A stretch of 64,000 nt of DNA from Pseudomonadota bacterium (GCA_018822105.1 JAHJLB010000018.1:1-64000), one strand, 5' to 3'; shown: positions 24,331 to 34,820, counted from the first letter of the stretch. The notes: generated by a model from the sequence alone, not told the origin. Translations and numbers: made by a program.

Positions 24331-25494
24331 TTAGGCATTTTCCTCGGCGTAGTAGGTCTCTTCCTGGATCATCATCGGCATGATGATGACGCTGTAGTTC
24401 TGGTCCTTGTCCCCGGCTATGCCGCAGGGCGCCTCGGCGCCGGTGAGGATGAAGGTCACCTGTTCCGAGGTGTAGTGCGAGAGGATTTCAATGAGGTTGC
24501 GCGTGGGGAAGGCTATACGCTGCAGATCCCCCTGGAAGGTGGCCTGCAGGGGCTCCTGCGCCGTGCCCACGTCCTGCCCCTGGCTGTAGAGGACCACTTC
24601 GCCAGGGCTGAACAGGAAGTACGTGCAGCGGTTGGAGTCGGTGTTGAAGATGCTGATGCGCTCCAGGGCCTCCATGAGCTCCCCGCGCTGCAACGTGAGC
24701 CTCGAGGACTCCGGGTCCTTCAATTTGGAAAGGAAACCCTGGTAGTTGGGGTACTGGTAAAAGGACAGGGGCAGGCTGAAGGTCTCGCGCTTGTCGCCCG
24801 TGCGCAAAAACAGCCGCTTCTCACCCAGGGACAGCTCAATCTCTTCCGATCCGAGCCACTTCTTCAACTCAGCCAAATATTTACGCTGGATGAGGGCACC
24901 CTCGCGGGGGAGCAGGGCATGGATGTCGTCGTTGACAAAGGTGAACATGGCGAACTGGTGGCCATTGAGGCCGCAGACCTCCACGCGCTTGCCCGCGGCA
25001 TCCTGCTCCGGCTTCAAAAGCAGGCAGGCTATGGCCTCCATGCTGTCCTCGTCGCTGATGCAGAAGCCTATCTTTTCGATGATCTCGTGCAGGAAGTCCC
25101 CGCTCCAGAACACCGTCTCGCCCTCGGGGAAAGGTGCAAAGGCCTGGAACCAGTCCGGCTCGTTGGCCGGCAGCTTGTATTTGCGGCTGCCCTGTTCCAC
25201 CAGCACGTTCTTGCCCTCGGCGTCGGCCTTGAGGGTCATCTCGCCTGCGGGCAGCTTGCGCACCAGATCGCAGAAGGCGCGGCCCTGCACGCCCACCCGG
25301 CCGGGCGCCTCCACCCTGGCCGGATACTCGCCGCAGAACTCCAGGCTGGAGTCCGTGGACATGATCTTCAGGCTGCCCTCGGCCGCCTCCAGCCAGATGC
25401 TGCGCAAAAAGGCCGCTCCGGTCTTGGCCGGAATGATGCCTGCGGACTTCTGCAAGCCCTCAATGATCTCTTCCCGGTTTACCTTCACAAACAT
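24331..25494 (-). CDS. dnaN: DNA polymerase III beta subunit (sliding clamp)
   Basis: Position between dnaA and gyrB; C-terminal MPMMI-type ending; length 387 aa. Confidence 0.92.
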   Translation of the reverse strand: MFVKVNREEIIEGLQKSAGIIPAKTGAAFLRSIWLEAAEGSLKIMSTDSSLEFCGEYPARVEAPGRVGVQGRAFCDLVRKLPAGEMTLKADAEGKNVLVEQGSRKYKLPANEPDWFQAFAPFPEGETVFWSGDFLHEIIEKIGFCISDEDSMEAIACLLLKPEQDAAGKRVEVCGLNGHQFAMFTFVNDDIHALLPREGALIQRKYLAELKKWLGSEEIELSLGEKRLFLRTGDKRETFSLPLSFYQYPNYQGFLSKLKDPESSRLTLQRGELMEALERISIFNTDSNRCTYFLFSPGEVVLYSQGQDVGTAQEPLQATFQGDLQRIAFPTRNLIEILSHYTSEQVTFILTGAEAPCGIAGDKDQNYSVIIMPMMIQEETYYAEENA

Positions 25495-25636
25495 AAGTAT
25501 TCTCCTTGGATGGCTTCTATGAGCAGCGCCGGTATGTGCGTAACAGAGGCAACCATCTTGATTTGCTTAAAAATATATAAACATGGGCTGTCGCTTCACA
25601 GGAACACGGTGTTGTTTCACACTGGCAAAACACCAT

Positions 25637-26980
25637 TCAGGCCGCCTGCCGACAACGAACCTTCAAATCTTTCAACAGTTGTTTCATTTCCTTGCCATCA
25701 TCATTCAATTCTTTGATTTTTTTCACCGAGTAGATGACCGTGCTGTGGTCTTTGCCGCCAAAGGCCCGCCCCAGGGCCGGATAGGACAGCCCCAGCATTT
25801 CGCGGCAGAGGTACATGGCCACCTGCCGGGCCAGGGCGATGCTCTGCCTCCGGTCTTCGCCCATGACATCCTTGCGCTTGACCTGGTAGTGCTGGCACAC
25901 GGTGTCCACAATGCTGTCGGCGCTGATCTTGGGCCGGTCGCGTTCCTCGGTGTTGGACAATATATGCTCGAAGTCGCGGGCGGAGATGTCCTTGCGCACC
26001 AGTTCGCGGAAGGCCAGAAGCTTGATGAGGATGCCGTTCAAGGCCCGGAAATTTTGGAAGCGCTGGGCCAGGGTCAAAATCTGTTCCTTGGACAGGGGCA
26101 GCTTCTTGGCCCGCACGCGCTCCTGGATGAGGGCCACGCGGACCTCCAGGTCAGGCTGCTTGAGGCTCACCACAAGGCCGCCCTCCAGGCGCGAGCGCAG
26201 GGCCGGGATGAGGTCTTCATAGGCGCTGATGCGGTCCTGGCAGGTGAAGACCATCTGCCGCTTGCCGTCGTGGAACTGGTTGAAGATGATGAGCAGCTCC
26301 TGCTGGAGCCGTTCGTCGCCGGCCAGCCAGTGGATGTCGTCCACCAGCAGGAAGCGGTGGCTTTCCACGTTGCCGCGGGCCGTCAGGTTGTCGCCCTGGG
26401 ACAAGAGCGAGCGCAAGCCTTCGCCCGTGGTCACCAGGATGTCCGAGGGCGGGTGGTTCTTGGACATGTCATTGGCGATGGCCTTGAGCAGGTGGCTTTT
26501 GCCGGAGCCGGACTTGCCGCAGATGACAAAGGGATTGAACTGGGCAGCGTCGTCCTTTGCCACCTGCCGGGCGGTCTCCAGCGGAAAGTAGTTCTTGGAG
26601 TTGGTCAGGAAGCTTTCAAAGCTGTACTGGGCATCAAAGGGGAAGCAGAGCTTCCTGGGCGCCGGCGCCGGACGCAGCCCCCCCGCAGGGCGCTGCCCCG
26701 GGGTGACGTAGCTGATGTCGCAGGCCCCGCCGTGAAAACTGTGCAGCTCGGCCTCAAAGCGGTCCTGCATGCGTCCGGCGAACCACTGGGCGAAATAGCT
26801 GTGCGGGAAACAGACGCGCACCTCGTGGCCGCCCTCGGACTGCTCGATGTCCAGGGGGTCGAACCAACGTTTCAGCTCCTGCTCGGTGCAGGAGCCCGCA
26901 AGGTGTTCACGCAGGGCTTTCTTCACGGTCCCGGGGCCTGTTTCCTTTGTCCAATTTGTGGAAAAACAAGGAGAAATCAT
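25637..26980 (-). CDS. dnaA: Chromosomal replication initiator DnaA (start 26980 ATG or 26926 GTG)
   Basis: FVICGKSGSGKSHLLKAI Walker A, LLVDDIHWLAG Walker B, C-terminal GKDHSTVIYSVKKI domain IV. Confidence 0.93.
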   Translation of the reverse strand: MISPCFSTNWTKETGPGTVKKALREHLAGSCTEQELKRWFDPLDIEQSEGGHEVRVCFPHSYFAQWFAGRMQDRFEAELHSFHGGACDISYVTPGQRPAGGLRPAPAPRKLCFPFDAQYSFESFLTNSKNYFPLETARQVAKDDAAQFNPFVICGKSGSGKSHLLKAIANDMSKNHPPSDILVTTGEGLRSLLSQGDNLTARGNVESHRFLLVDDIHWLAGDERLQQELLIIFNQFHDGKRQMVFTCQDRISAYEDLIPALRSRLEGGLVVSLKQPDLEVRVALIQERVRAKKLPLSKEQILTLAQRFQNFRALNGILIKLLAFRELVRKDISARDFEHILSNTEERDRPKISADSIVDTVCQHYQVKRKDVMGEDRRQSIALARQVAMYLCREMLGLSYPALGRAFGGKDHSTVIYSVKKIKELNDDGKEMKQLLKDLKVRCRQAA

Positions 26981-27145
26981 TTGTCTTCGGAACGGCTCCC
27001 TAGAGTATTCCGAATCCCTGTTACTCCTACCCGAAAAGCCCTCCGATGCCAAGCGAATAGAGCACGCCGCGCGCGGAAAAAGAATTGCCAATCGCCTCGT
27101 TTTGCGCCATGTTCCAGGGGGCGCGGCACTGGGGAGTTTTCCACA
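26957..27145. other. Candidate oriC sub-region with DnaA-box-like sites
   Basis: TTTTCCACA at 27137-27145 (+) and its reverse complement TGTGGAAAA at 26957-26965; dnaA-adjacent and at the gene-strand switch. Confidence 0.5.
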
Positions 27146-27194
27146 GGTTGGCGCGTTTTTTCCAGAAGGTGTTCAAACGGACCAGGGCAAGGGA

Positions 27195-27350
27195 ATGGGC
27201 AGAAGACGTCGCGGCCGCACGGCCTTCATCCTGGTCCTCAAGGGCGGCCAGATCCGGGTGCGCAAGCCCCTGGCTCCGGTGGCGCGGCCCATGGCAGACG
27301 CCCGGCGCAGGCAGCCCCGGCGCAGGCCCGATCTTCTCCTTGACGAGTAA
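27195..27350 (+). CDS. Possible small basic protein (51 aa) next to the origin
   Basis: MGRRRRGRTAFILVLKGGQIRVRKPLAPVARPMADARRRQPRRRPDLLLDE with GGG-rich RBS; no homology check done. Confidence 0.35.
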   Translation: MGRRRRGRTAFILVLKGGQIRVRKPLAPVARPMADARRRQPRRRPDLLLDE

Positions 27351-27417
27351 CGCGCGCCGCCGCCCGCAGTGGGCGCGGACACCGCCTCTCTAGGGGCTTT
27401 ACGCAGCGGAGGACAGC

Positions 27418-28590
27418 ATGGCTGGCAAGGCCAAGGTCGGAAAGACCATCGCCGAGATCAACGAGCGCATCAAGAAGGGCAAGGCCGTGGTGCTTACGGC
27501 CGAGGAAATGGTCGAGACCGTCAAGCGCCTGGGCAAGACCAGGGCCGCCAAGGAAGTGGACGTCGTCACCACGGGCACCTTTTCGCCCATGTGCTCTTCG
27601 GGCCTGCTGTTCAATTTCGGCCAGGAGCCGCCGCTGATGAAGGCCAGCCAGGTCTGGCTGAACAATGTGCCCTGCTACGCCGGCCTAGCCGCGGTGGACG
27701 CCTATTGCGGCGCCACTGAGCCCAGCGCGGACGATCCCCTGAACAAGGTCTACCCCGGCCGCTTCGCCTATGGCGGCGGGCATGTCATCGAGGATCTGCT
27801 GCGCGGCAAGCCCGTGCGCCTGCGCGCCAAGGCCTACGGCACGGACTGCTACCCGCGCAAGGACCTGGAGAAGGACGTCACCCTGGCCAGCCTGCCCAAC
27901 ACCTGGCTGCTGAACCCGCGCAACTGCTACCAGAACTACAATTGCGCGGTGAACATGGCCAACCGGACCATCTACACCTACATGGGTCCGCTCAAGCCCG
28001 GCTGCCGCAACGCCAACTACGCCACCTCGGGCCAGCTCTCGCCCCTGTTCAATGATCCGTACCTGCGGACCATCGGCCTGGGCACCCGGATCTTCATGGG
28101 CGGCGGCATCGGGTATGTCATCGGCGCGGGCTCCCAGCACAACGCCAAGCCGCAGCGCAACGAGCGCGGCATCCCCCTCTCGGCCTCGGGCACGCTCATG
28201 CTCAAGGGCGACCTCAAGGGCATGGACCCCAAATACGTCCGTGGCGTGTCCCTCATCGGCTACGGCTGCTCCCTGAACATGGGCGTGGGCATCCCCATCC
28301 CCATCCTGGACGAGGACATGGCCTGGTTCGCCGGCGTCAGCGACGCCGACATCCAGATGCCCATCAAGGATTACGGCTACGACTATCCCAACGGGGTCAA
28401 CCGCACCATCGGCTACGCCACCTTTGAGGAGCTCAAGAGCGGCTCCATCATGGTGGGCGAGCGCACCACGCCCACGGTGCCCGTGACCAGCTACACCATC
28501 TCCCTGGAGATAGCCGAGACGCTCAAGAAGTGGATCGAGGACGGGAAATTCCTGCTCACCGAGCCGCAGGACAAGATACTCTCCGTGTGA
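27418..28590 (+). CDS. Homocysteine biosynthesis protein, HcyBio/DUF39 family
   Basis: VTTGTFSPMCSSGLLFNFGQ..., GGGIGYVIGAGSQHN, SLIGYGCSLNMGVGIPIPIL; DUF39 signatures. Confidence 0.9.
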   Translation: MAGKAKVGKTIAEINERIKKGKAVVLTAEEMVETVKRLGKTRAAKEVDVVTTGTFSPMCSSGLLFNFGQEPPLMKASQVWLNNVPCYAGLAAVDAYCGATEPSADDPLNKVYPGRFAYGGGHVIEDLLRGKPVRLRAKAYGTDCYPRKDLEKDVTLASLPNTWLLNPRNCYQNYNCAVNMANRTIYTYMGPLKPGCRNANYATSGQLSPLFNDPYLRTIGLGTRIFMGGGIGYVIGAGSQHNAKPQRNERGIPLSASGTLMLKGDLKGMDPKYVRGVSLIGYGCSLNMGVGIPIPILDEDMAWFAGVSDADIQMPIKDYGYDYPNGVNRTIGYATFEELKSGSIMVGERTTPTVPVTSYTISLEIAETLKKWIEDGKFLLTEPQDKILSV

Positions 28591-28596
28591 CGGAAC

Positions 28597-28625
28597 AAGG
28601 GAGGCCGCAAGCCTCCCTTTTTTTT
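28597..28625 (+). terminator. Intrinsic terminator after the HcyBio gene
   Basis: GGGAGGCcgcaaGCCTCCC followed by TTTTTTTT. Confidence 0.9.
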
Positions 28626-28751
28626 GCCGGGCGGATTTTGATCTGCGCCCGCCCGGCTTTGCAAGAGCAGGGAAATTGGCTATGCTCCCCCAGGCCGGCC
28701 ACGGCGGCCCCTGCGCCCGGCTCAAACCTCCAACCCCAAGCAACCACGCCC

Positions 28752-29912
28752 ATGCCCGAAATCTTCCGCGCGGCCCGCATCGCGCCCATGACCCCCGGCT
28801 GGCCCCTCCTTGAGGACGCCGCCGTTGTGGTCCACGACCAGGAAATCCTGGACGTGGGCTATTTTGCCGACCTGCGCCGGACCCACAGCGGCCCTGTGCG
28901 CGACCTGGGCGAGGTGACCCTGGCCCCGGCCACCTTCAACAGCCATCTGCACCTGGAGATGAGCCACCTGCTGGGCCGCACCCGGCCTGGCCAGGGCTTT
29001 GTGCCCTGGGTGGAGAGCCTGCTGGCCCAGGACCTCTACGCCCTGGACGAGCCCCAGGTGCGCCGGGAGCTGGCCCGCCTGGAGAGCCGGGGCTGCGCCT
29101 TCGTGGCAGACATCAGCACCCGCAACGCCCCGCGCCTGGCCGCGATCCTGGCCGAAAGCGGCCTGTTCTTCGTCTCCTTTCTGGAGTCCATCGGCAGCGC
29201 CACGCCGGTGGACGAGGCCGCCCTGCTGCCCCAGATCCCTGCCGCGGCCGAGAGCGGTCGCGGGGCCTGCGCCGCCGCCGGGCACGCCCTGTACAGCACC
29301 AGCGCCGAGCTCCTGCGCGCGGCCAAGGCCGCCTCCGCGGCGCAGGGCCTGCCCTTCTCCCTGCACCTGGCCGAGCACGCCGACGAGGACGCCATCCTGC
29401 TCTCGGGCCAGGGCGCCTTTCTGGACCTGCTGCGTCAGCGCGGGTTCATCAAGGACTATGCGGCCCCGGGCAGTCGCCCGGTGCCCCTGGCGGCCCGGCT
29501 GGGCCTGCTGGACGAGGCCACCCTGTGCGTGCACTGCGTCACCATTCCCGACGAGGACATCGCCCTTCTGGCCGCAACCAGGGCCAGCGTGTGCCTGTGT
29601 CCGCGCAGCAACGAGCATATCGGCGTGGGCCAGGCTCCGCTGAGGAAGCTCCTGGACGCGGGTATAAACGTCTGCCTGGGCACGGACGGCCTGTGCTCCA
29701 ACGTCGACCTGGACCCCCTGGCCGAGCTGGCCTGGCTGGCCGGCCGGCAGGGCCGGGGCCTGAGCCTGTGTGAGGGCCTGGCCCTGGTCACGGCGAACCC
29801 GGCGCGGTTTTTCGGCCTTGCGGACAGGCTGGGCAGCCTGGCCCCCGGGCGCGCGGCGCGCTTCTCCGTGCTGCCAAAGGCCGTGCTGGAAGCATTTTCC
29901 GAGAGCATATGA
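28752..29912 (+). CDS. Amidohydrolase-family protein (chlorohydrolase/aminodeoxyfutalosine deaminase-like)
   Basis: [39 protein letters not shown] metal-binding motifs. Confidence 0.85.
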   Translation: MPEIFRAARIAPMTPGWPLLEDAAVVVHDQEILDVGYFADLRRTHSGPVRDLGEVTLAPATFNSHLHLEMSHLLGRTRPGQGFVPWVESLLAQDLYALDEPQVRRELARLESRGCAFVADISTRNAPRLAAILAESGLFFVSFLESIGSATPVDEAALLPQIPAAAESGRGACAAAGHALYSTSAELLRAAKAASAAQGLPFSLHLAEHADEDAILLSGQGAFLDLLRQRGFIKDYAAPGSRPVPLAARLGLLDEATLCVHCVTIPDEDIALLAATRASVCLCPRSNEHIGVGQAPLRKLLDAGINVCLGTDGLCSNVDLDPLAELAWLAGRQGRGLSLCEGLALVTANPARFFGLADRLGSLAPGRAARFSVLPKAVLEAFSESI

Positions 29913-29977
29913 CCACCCGCCCCAAGCGGGGCAGCCCGGCCCGGGCGAATGTGGGGCCGGAGAGGAAGGACGCCGCC

Positions 29978-30934
29978 ATGCAGTGGAAGCATAAGGACCT
30001 GCTCGATGTCTCCCAGCTTTCGGCGGACGAGGTGCGCCACGTCCTGGCCACCGCCGCCTATTTCCGGGAGATCAACAGCCGCCCGGTGAAAAAGGTGCCA
30101 ACCCTGAAGGGCCGCAGCGTGGTGCTCTTTTTCGCCGAGCCCAGCACCCGCACCAAGACCAGTTTCGACATGGCCGGCAAGCGCCTCTCTGCGGACACCT
30201 TCGCCCTGGCCAAGAGCGGCTCCAGCCTGAGCAAGGGCGAGACCCTGAAGGACACGGCGCTGACCCTGCAGGCCATGAACCCCGACGGCATCGTCATCCG
30301 CCACGGCTCCAGCGGCGCGGCGCAGTTTCTGGCCGAGCGTCTGGAGTGCAGCGTCATCAACGCCGGCGACGGCCGCCACGCCCACCCCACCCAGGCCCTG
30401 CTGGACGCGCTGACCCTCTCGCGCCGCTGGAAGGGCGAGTTTTCAGGCAAGACCGTGCTCATCCTGGGCGACATCGCCCACAGCCGCGTGGCCCGCTCCA
30501 ATGTCCTGCTGCTGACCATGCTCGGCGCCAACGTGCGCCTGTGCGCCCCCAGGACGCTTTTGCCCCCGCGCCCGGACACCTGGCCCGTGGCGGTGTATTC
30601 CGAGCTGCCCCAGGCCGTGCAGGGCGTGGATGCGGTCATGTGCCTGCGCCTGCAGCTGGAGCGCCAGCAGGCGGGCCTGCTGCCCGGCCTGCGCGAGTAT
30701 GCGCGCACCTTCGGCCTCTCGCCCCGGCACATGGCCCTGGCCGCGCCAGGGGCCTGCGTGCTGCATCCCGGGCCCATCAACCGGGGCGTGGAGATCGACT
30801 CCGCCCTGGCCGACTCGGCCGAGAGCCTGATCCTGGAACAGGTGGAGAACGGCGTGGCCGTGCGCATGGCCCTGCTCTACCTGTACCTGACCCGAAAATC
30901 CCCGGACGCCGCGCAAAGCGGCATCCCGGCATAG
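29978..30934 (+). CDS. pyrB: Aspartate carbamoyltransferase catalytic subunit
   Basis: [38 protein letters not shown] before ATG 29978. Confidence 0.93.
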   Translation: MQWKHKDLLDVSQLSADEVRHVLATAAYFREINSRPVKKVPTLKGRSVVLFFAEPSTRTKTSFDMAGKRLSADTFALAKSGSSLSKGETLKDTALTLQAMNPDGIVIRHGSSGAAQFLAERLECSVINAGDGRHAHPTQALLDALTLSRRWKGEFSGKTVLILGDIAHSRVARSNVLLLTMLGANVRLCAPRTLLPPRPDTWPVAVYSELPQAVQGVDAVMCLRLQLERQQAGLLPGLREYARTFGLSPRHMALAAPGACVLHPGPINRGVEIDSALADSAESLILEQVENGVAVRMALLYLYLTRKSPDAAQSGIPA

Positions 30935-30943
30935 GAGCACGCC

Positions 30944-32299
30944 ATGCCCGATGACAACAACAGACCACAACAGGGGCGAAAACTCGACCTCGCTGTGCGC
31001 AGCGCGCTCTGGCTCGGCTCCCTGAAGGGCAGGCGCGACGAGCAGCCCAAGGGCCAGCTGGTGGACGTGCTGGTGGCCAAGGGGCGCATCGTGGCCCTGG
31101 TCCCGGCGGGCAGCCTGGAGGTGCGCGCCGCGCGCGAGGTCGACGCCCGGGGCTTCCTGCTTTTGCCGAGCCTCACCGATGTCCATGTGCACCTGCGCGA
31201 GCCCGGCCAGGAATACAAGGAGGACATCGCCTCCGGCCTGCGCGCCGCCGCCTTCGGCGGGTTCGGGAACATCATGTGCATGGCCAACACCAGGCCCGTG
31301 AACGACACGGCCAGCGTCACCGAATTCATGCTGGAGCAGGCCCGGGCGAGCTGGCCCGGCGGCCCCCGCCTGTTCCCCATCGGCGCCCTGACCAAGGGCT
31401 TGCAGGGCCAGGAGCTGGCCCCCCTGTCCGAGCTCAGGGACGCCGGCTGCAAGGCCTTTTCCAACGATGGCCGGCCCATGGAGAGCACCGAGCTTCTGCG
31501 CCGGGCCATGGAGTACAGCCAGGACCTGAAGCGGGTGGTCATCGACCATTGCGAGGACCCCTGGCTGGCCCCGGCTGCGGGCGTCAACGAGGGCGAGGTC
31601 TCCAGCCGCCTCGGCCTCACCGGCCAGCCGGACATCGCCGAGGCCATCCAGGCCGCCCGGGACGTGCTCCTGGCCGAATACCTGGGGGCGCCCGTCCACC
31701 TGGCGCACATCTCCTGCGCCAAGAGCGTGGCCGTCATCCGGGCGGCCAAGGAGCGCGGGGTGGACGTCACCGCCGAGACCTGCCCGCACTATCTGACCCT
31801 CACCGAGGACGAGGTGGCGGGCTACAGCGCCAACGCCAAGGTCAACCCGCCCCTCAGGCCCAGGGCCGACGTGGAGGCCCTGCTGGAGGCCCTGGCCGAT
31901 GGCACCATCGACATGCTGGCCACGGACCATGCGCCCCACGCCGCTCATGAGAAGGACGTGGAGTTTGACGCCGCGCCCTGCGGCATCTCCGGCCTGGACA
32001 CGGCCCTGGCCGTGACCTGGGAGCTGGTGCGCACGGAGAAATTGTCCTTTGTGGCCTTTGTTCGCGCCTGGACCACGGCCCCCTGCTCGCGCTTCGGCCT
32101 GCCGCTGAACGGCTTCGCCCCGGGCGACCCGGCGGACTTTGTGCTGTTCGACCAGGAGGCCCATTGGGTGGTGGGGCCGCAGACCATGCGCTCCAAGGGC
32201 AAGAACACCCCGCTCCTGGGCCGGACCCTGCGGGGGCTGGTCAGGGCCCATTTCCTTGCGGGCAAATCCGTGCTAGACAAGGACACGGCGGAGGCATAG
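30944..32299 (+). CDS. pyrC: Dihydroorotase
   Basis: DVHVHLREPGQEYKEDI, MANTRP, IDHCED, LAHIS, ATDHAPH. Confidence 0.94.
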   Translation: MPDDNNRPQQGRKLDLAVRSALWLGSLKGRRDEQPKGQLVDVLVAKGRIVALVPAGSLEVRAAREVDARGFLLLPSLTDVHVHLREPGQEYKEDIASGLRAAAFGGFGNIMCMANTRPVNDTASVTEFMLEQARASWPGGPRLFPIGALTKGLQGQELAPLSELRDAGCKAFSNDGRPMESTELLRRAMEYSQDLKRVVIDHCEDPWLAPAAGVNEGEVSSRLGLTGQPDIAEAIQAARDVLLAEYLGAPVHLAHISCAKSVAVIRAAKERGVDVTAETCPHYLTLTEDEVAGYSANAKVNPPLRPRADVEALLEALADGTIDMLATDHAPHAAHEKDVEFDAAPCGISGLDTALAVTWELVRTEKLSFVAFVRAWTTAPCSRFGLPLNGFAPGDPADFVLFDQEAHWVVGPQTMRSKGKNTPLLGRTLRGLVRAHFLAGKSVLDKDTAEA

Positions 32300-32357
32300 C
32301 CCCGCCAGGCGTTACGAACCACCGGCCCCGCCCTGCGGAGCCTCATGCGGAGGAGCA

Positions 32358-33704
32358 ATGAGCCAGCCTTTCAAGGACGCCGTGAGCCTGTGCAAGACCA
32401 TCATGCGCAACGGCTACGACGCCTACGTCATCAACGCCCGTCTGCAGAAGACCGTTTTGTCCGAGACCGAGACCGGCGCCGTGCAGGCCATGGACATCAG
32501 CACGGAGCTGGACTTTGACGGCCTGAAGCGGCAGTTCCCGAACCTGGAGCCCAGCAGCGAGCCGGGCTCCACGGGGCTCATCCGCCAGGGCAGCGTGACC
32601 TTCTATTTCCATCCGGCCGCCGTGGAGGACGGGTCGCACCCCGAGGAATGCGTGGCCCGGCTCACCCCGCGCCTGCTCAAGGTGCTGGAGCAGAAGGGCG
32701 AGATTCCGCTCTCCGCCGCCTGCCCCTACCTGCCCAGCCCCCAGGAGCAGGACAAGGGCCTGGCCGGCTTTGACGAGGGCGTGGTGCGCATCAAGGGCTT
32801 CCCGGACCAGGTGCTCAAGCAGGACTACCTGCTGGCCGTGCGGGCCATGCGCTTCTCCGTCAACTACCACCTGCCCATGGAGCCCAACACCTGGATGGCC
32901 ATCATCCGGGGCGCGCGCCGCGTGCTGGACTACTGCCCCGTGGCCGACATCATGGACGAGTGGCGCAAGGTGGAGGCCGAGAACCTCTGGAAGTTCGTGC
33001 AGCTTCTGTTCGAGTGCCAGATCCTGCACGGCCTGCTGCCGGAGATCGCCGCTCTGTCCCGGGTCAAGCAGATCAAGAACCCGGAGGAAGGCGAGGAGAC
33101 CGTCTTCGCCCACACCCTGGAGGTCATGCGGCACTACCCCGAGGTGCTGCCCTATGACTGGTACGGCACCATGGCCTGCATGTTCCACGATGTGGGCAAG
33201 CTGTACACCGCCGAGTTCTCCGACGGGCAGTGGAGCTTCCTCCAGCACCACCGCGTGGGCGCCAAGGTCACGCGGAAGATGCTCAACCGCCTGCACTTCC
33301 CGCCCGAGGACATCGACCTGGTCTGCACCCTGGTGCGCGACCACATGCGCCCGCATTTCATGCTCACGGACAAGGGCATGCGCCGGCTGAAGGCCATCGA
33401 CGAGTACCCGCGCATCCTGGAGATGGTCCGCGCGGACATCAAGGCCAGGAACGGCTCCTACCGCGAGTTCAACCACAACCTGAAGATGCTCGAGCGCGGC
33501 GACACGCCCGAGGAGTCCCTCGAGCCGCTGCTCAATGGCCGGGACATCATGCAGACCACGGGGCTCAATCCCGGCCCCACGGTGGGCATCATCCGCGATG
33601 CGCTGCTGAAGGCCCAGATCAAGGGCGACGTGCTGAGCCTGGACGACGCCAAGGCCTTTGTGAAGCGCTACGCCCAGGAAGAGCGGCTCGTCGGTTCAGA
33701 GTAG
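32358..33704 (+). CDS. HD-domain protein with degenerate poly(A) polymerase/CCA-nucleotidyltransferase-like architecture
   Basis: FPDQVLKQDYLLAVRAMRFSVNYH (NTase-family 'RR.RF' segment) and MACMFHDVGKLYTAEF (HD); canonical GGxxRD head absent. Confidence 0.75.
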   Translation: MSQPFKDAVSLCKTIMRNGYDAYVINARLQKTVLSETETGAVQAMDISTELDFDGLKRQFPNLEPSSEPGSTGLIRQGSVTFYFHPAAVEDGSHPEECVARLTPRLLKVLEQKGEIPLSAACPYLPSPQEQDKGLAGFDEGVVRIKGFPDQVLKQDYLLAVRAMRFSVNYHLPMEPNTWMAIIRGARRVLDYCPVADIMDEWRKVEAENLWKFVQLLFECQILHGLLPEIAALSRVKQIKNPEEGEETVFAHTLEVMRHYPEVLPYDWYGTMACMFHDVGKLYTAEFSDGQWSFLQHHRVGAKVTRKMLNRLHFPPEDIDLVCTLVRDHMRPHFMLTDKGMRRLKAIDEYPRILEMVRADIKARNGSYREFNHNLKMLERGDTPEESLEPLLNGRDIMQTTGLNPGPTVGIIRDALLKAQIKGDVLSLDDAKAFVKRYAQEERLVGSE

Positions 33705-33814
33705 CGCCGCCGCCCTCGCTGTTCCAAACAAGCCGCAAGCCGCGCATAGTCAAGGGTCATCAGGCCGCGCAAGCAAATAGCCCTACAAGCCGCGCAAGCC
33801 CAGGCCGAACCAAG

Positions 33815-33857
33815 CCGAAAGGGCAGTTCCAGGAGAAACCTGGAGCTGCCCTTTCGG
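33815..33857. repeat. Intergenic hairpin, copy 2 of the dispersed family
   Basis: CCGAAAGGGCAGTTCCAGG-AGAAA-CCTGGAGCTGCCCTTTCGG, 19-bp stem with one mismatch. Confidence 0.85.
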
Positions 33858-33932
33858 TGCTCTGGGGGGGAGCCCCCCTGGGCGGGTCCAGGGGCGGAGC
33901 CCCTTGGCCGCCGGAGGCTCTCTTCCCTGTTC

Positions 33933-34820
33933 CTATTCCGTGGCCTCGGGATCGTGCTCGGCGTCCTGGGCGCCGTCGCCCTCGCCGGTTTCCGGGCCCA
34001 GGTCCGGGTCGGTCTCGCTCAGGGCCACCTTGGCCGGGCGGGTGAAGGGCTCGGGATTCTCCATGCAGCGGGCGAAGACGAGAAAGCCCGTGTGGGCCAC
34101 CATGCGGTCTTCGGGCCGCAGGCGGTCGGGCACGATCTTGTAGCGCCGCACCAGGATCTCCAGGGCCTCGATCTCGGTGAAGGGCCCCTGCTCCAGGCCG
34201 CGGATGAGGTCGCTGACCTGGTTGCAGGTGGGCAGCAGAAACCCGCAGGTGGCGCCCGGGGTCACGGCGGGCGGGATGTGCCGCAGGCAGTCCTGGGGTT
34301 CGCGCACGTCCAGGAACAGGGCGTCGGCCCCGGTGTGCATGAACCCGGTCTGCTCGATGTCGCAGAGGTGCTGCTCCACGCGGTGCGTCAGGCCCACGCG
34401 GGCCAGGTTTTTCTTGGCCACCTCGTAGAACTCCGGGCGGCGCTCGTGGGTGTAGACCTTGCCGGTGTCGCCCACGTAGGTGGCCAGGGCCAGGGTCAGG
34501 CCGCCGGAGCCGGTGCCGGCCTCGATGATGTGCGAGCCGGGGGTGACGCCCAGCTTGAGCAGCACGTAGCCGATCTCCTTGGGGTACATGATCTGGGTCT
34601 GCCGCTTGACGCCCTTGATGAGTTCGTACACCGTGGGCTTGAGGATGCGGTAGGGGTGGCCCAGGTGCGAGCGCACGATGCCGCCGAACCCGGCCTCGGC
34701 GACGTCGGACATGAGGATGCGCCCGTCGTGGGTGTGGATTTCCTTGGCCAGGTCCAGGGCGTGCGTGTAGCGCTTGCCCTTGGGGCTGATGACCAGAACG
34801 AGTTGTCCGGCTTCGATCAT
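33933..34820 (-). CDS. trmI: tRNA (adenine-N1)-methyltransferase, TrmI family
   Basis: QIMYPKEIGYVLLKLGVTPGSHIIEAGTGSGGLTLALA; TrmI/Gcd14-type. Confidence 0.9.
   Translation of the reverse strand: MIEAGQLVLVISPKGKRYTHALDLAKEIHTHDGRILMSDVAEAGFGGIVRSHLGHPYRILKPTVYELIKGVKRQTQIMYPKEIGYVLLKLGVTPGSHIIEAGTGSGGLTLALATYVGDTGKVYTHERRPEFYEVAKKNLARVGLTHRVEQHLCDIEQTGFMHTGADALFLDVREPQDCLRHIPPAVTPGATCGFLLPTCNQVSDLIRGLEQGPFTEIEALEILVRRYKIVPDRLRPEDRMVAHTGFLVFARCMENPEPFTRPAKVALSETDPDLGPETGEGDGAQDAEHDPEATE

Noticed and set aside
29909-29977. ATGA-coupled longer PyrB start at 29909
   Set aside because: The 23 extra residues do not resemble PyrB, and a strong SD (AGGAAGGA) precedes ATG 29978
32040-32055. ATTGTCCTTTG in pyrC as a module copy
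   Set aside because: Coding sequence, isolated half-motif with no other conserved blocks
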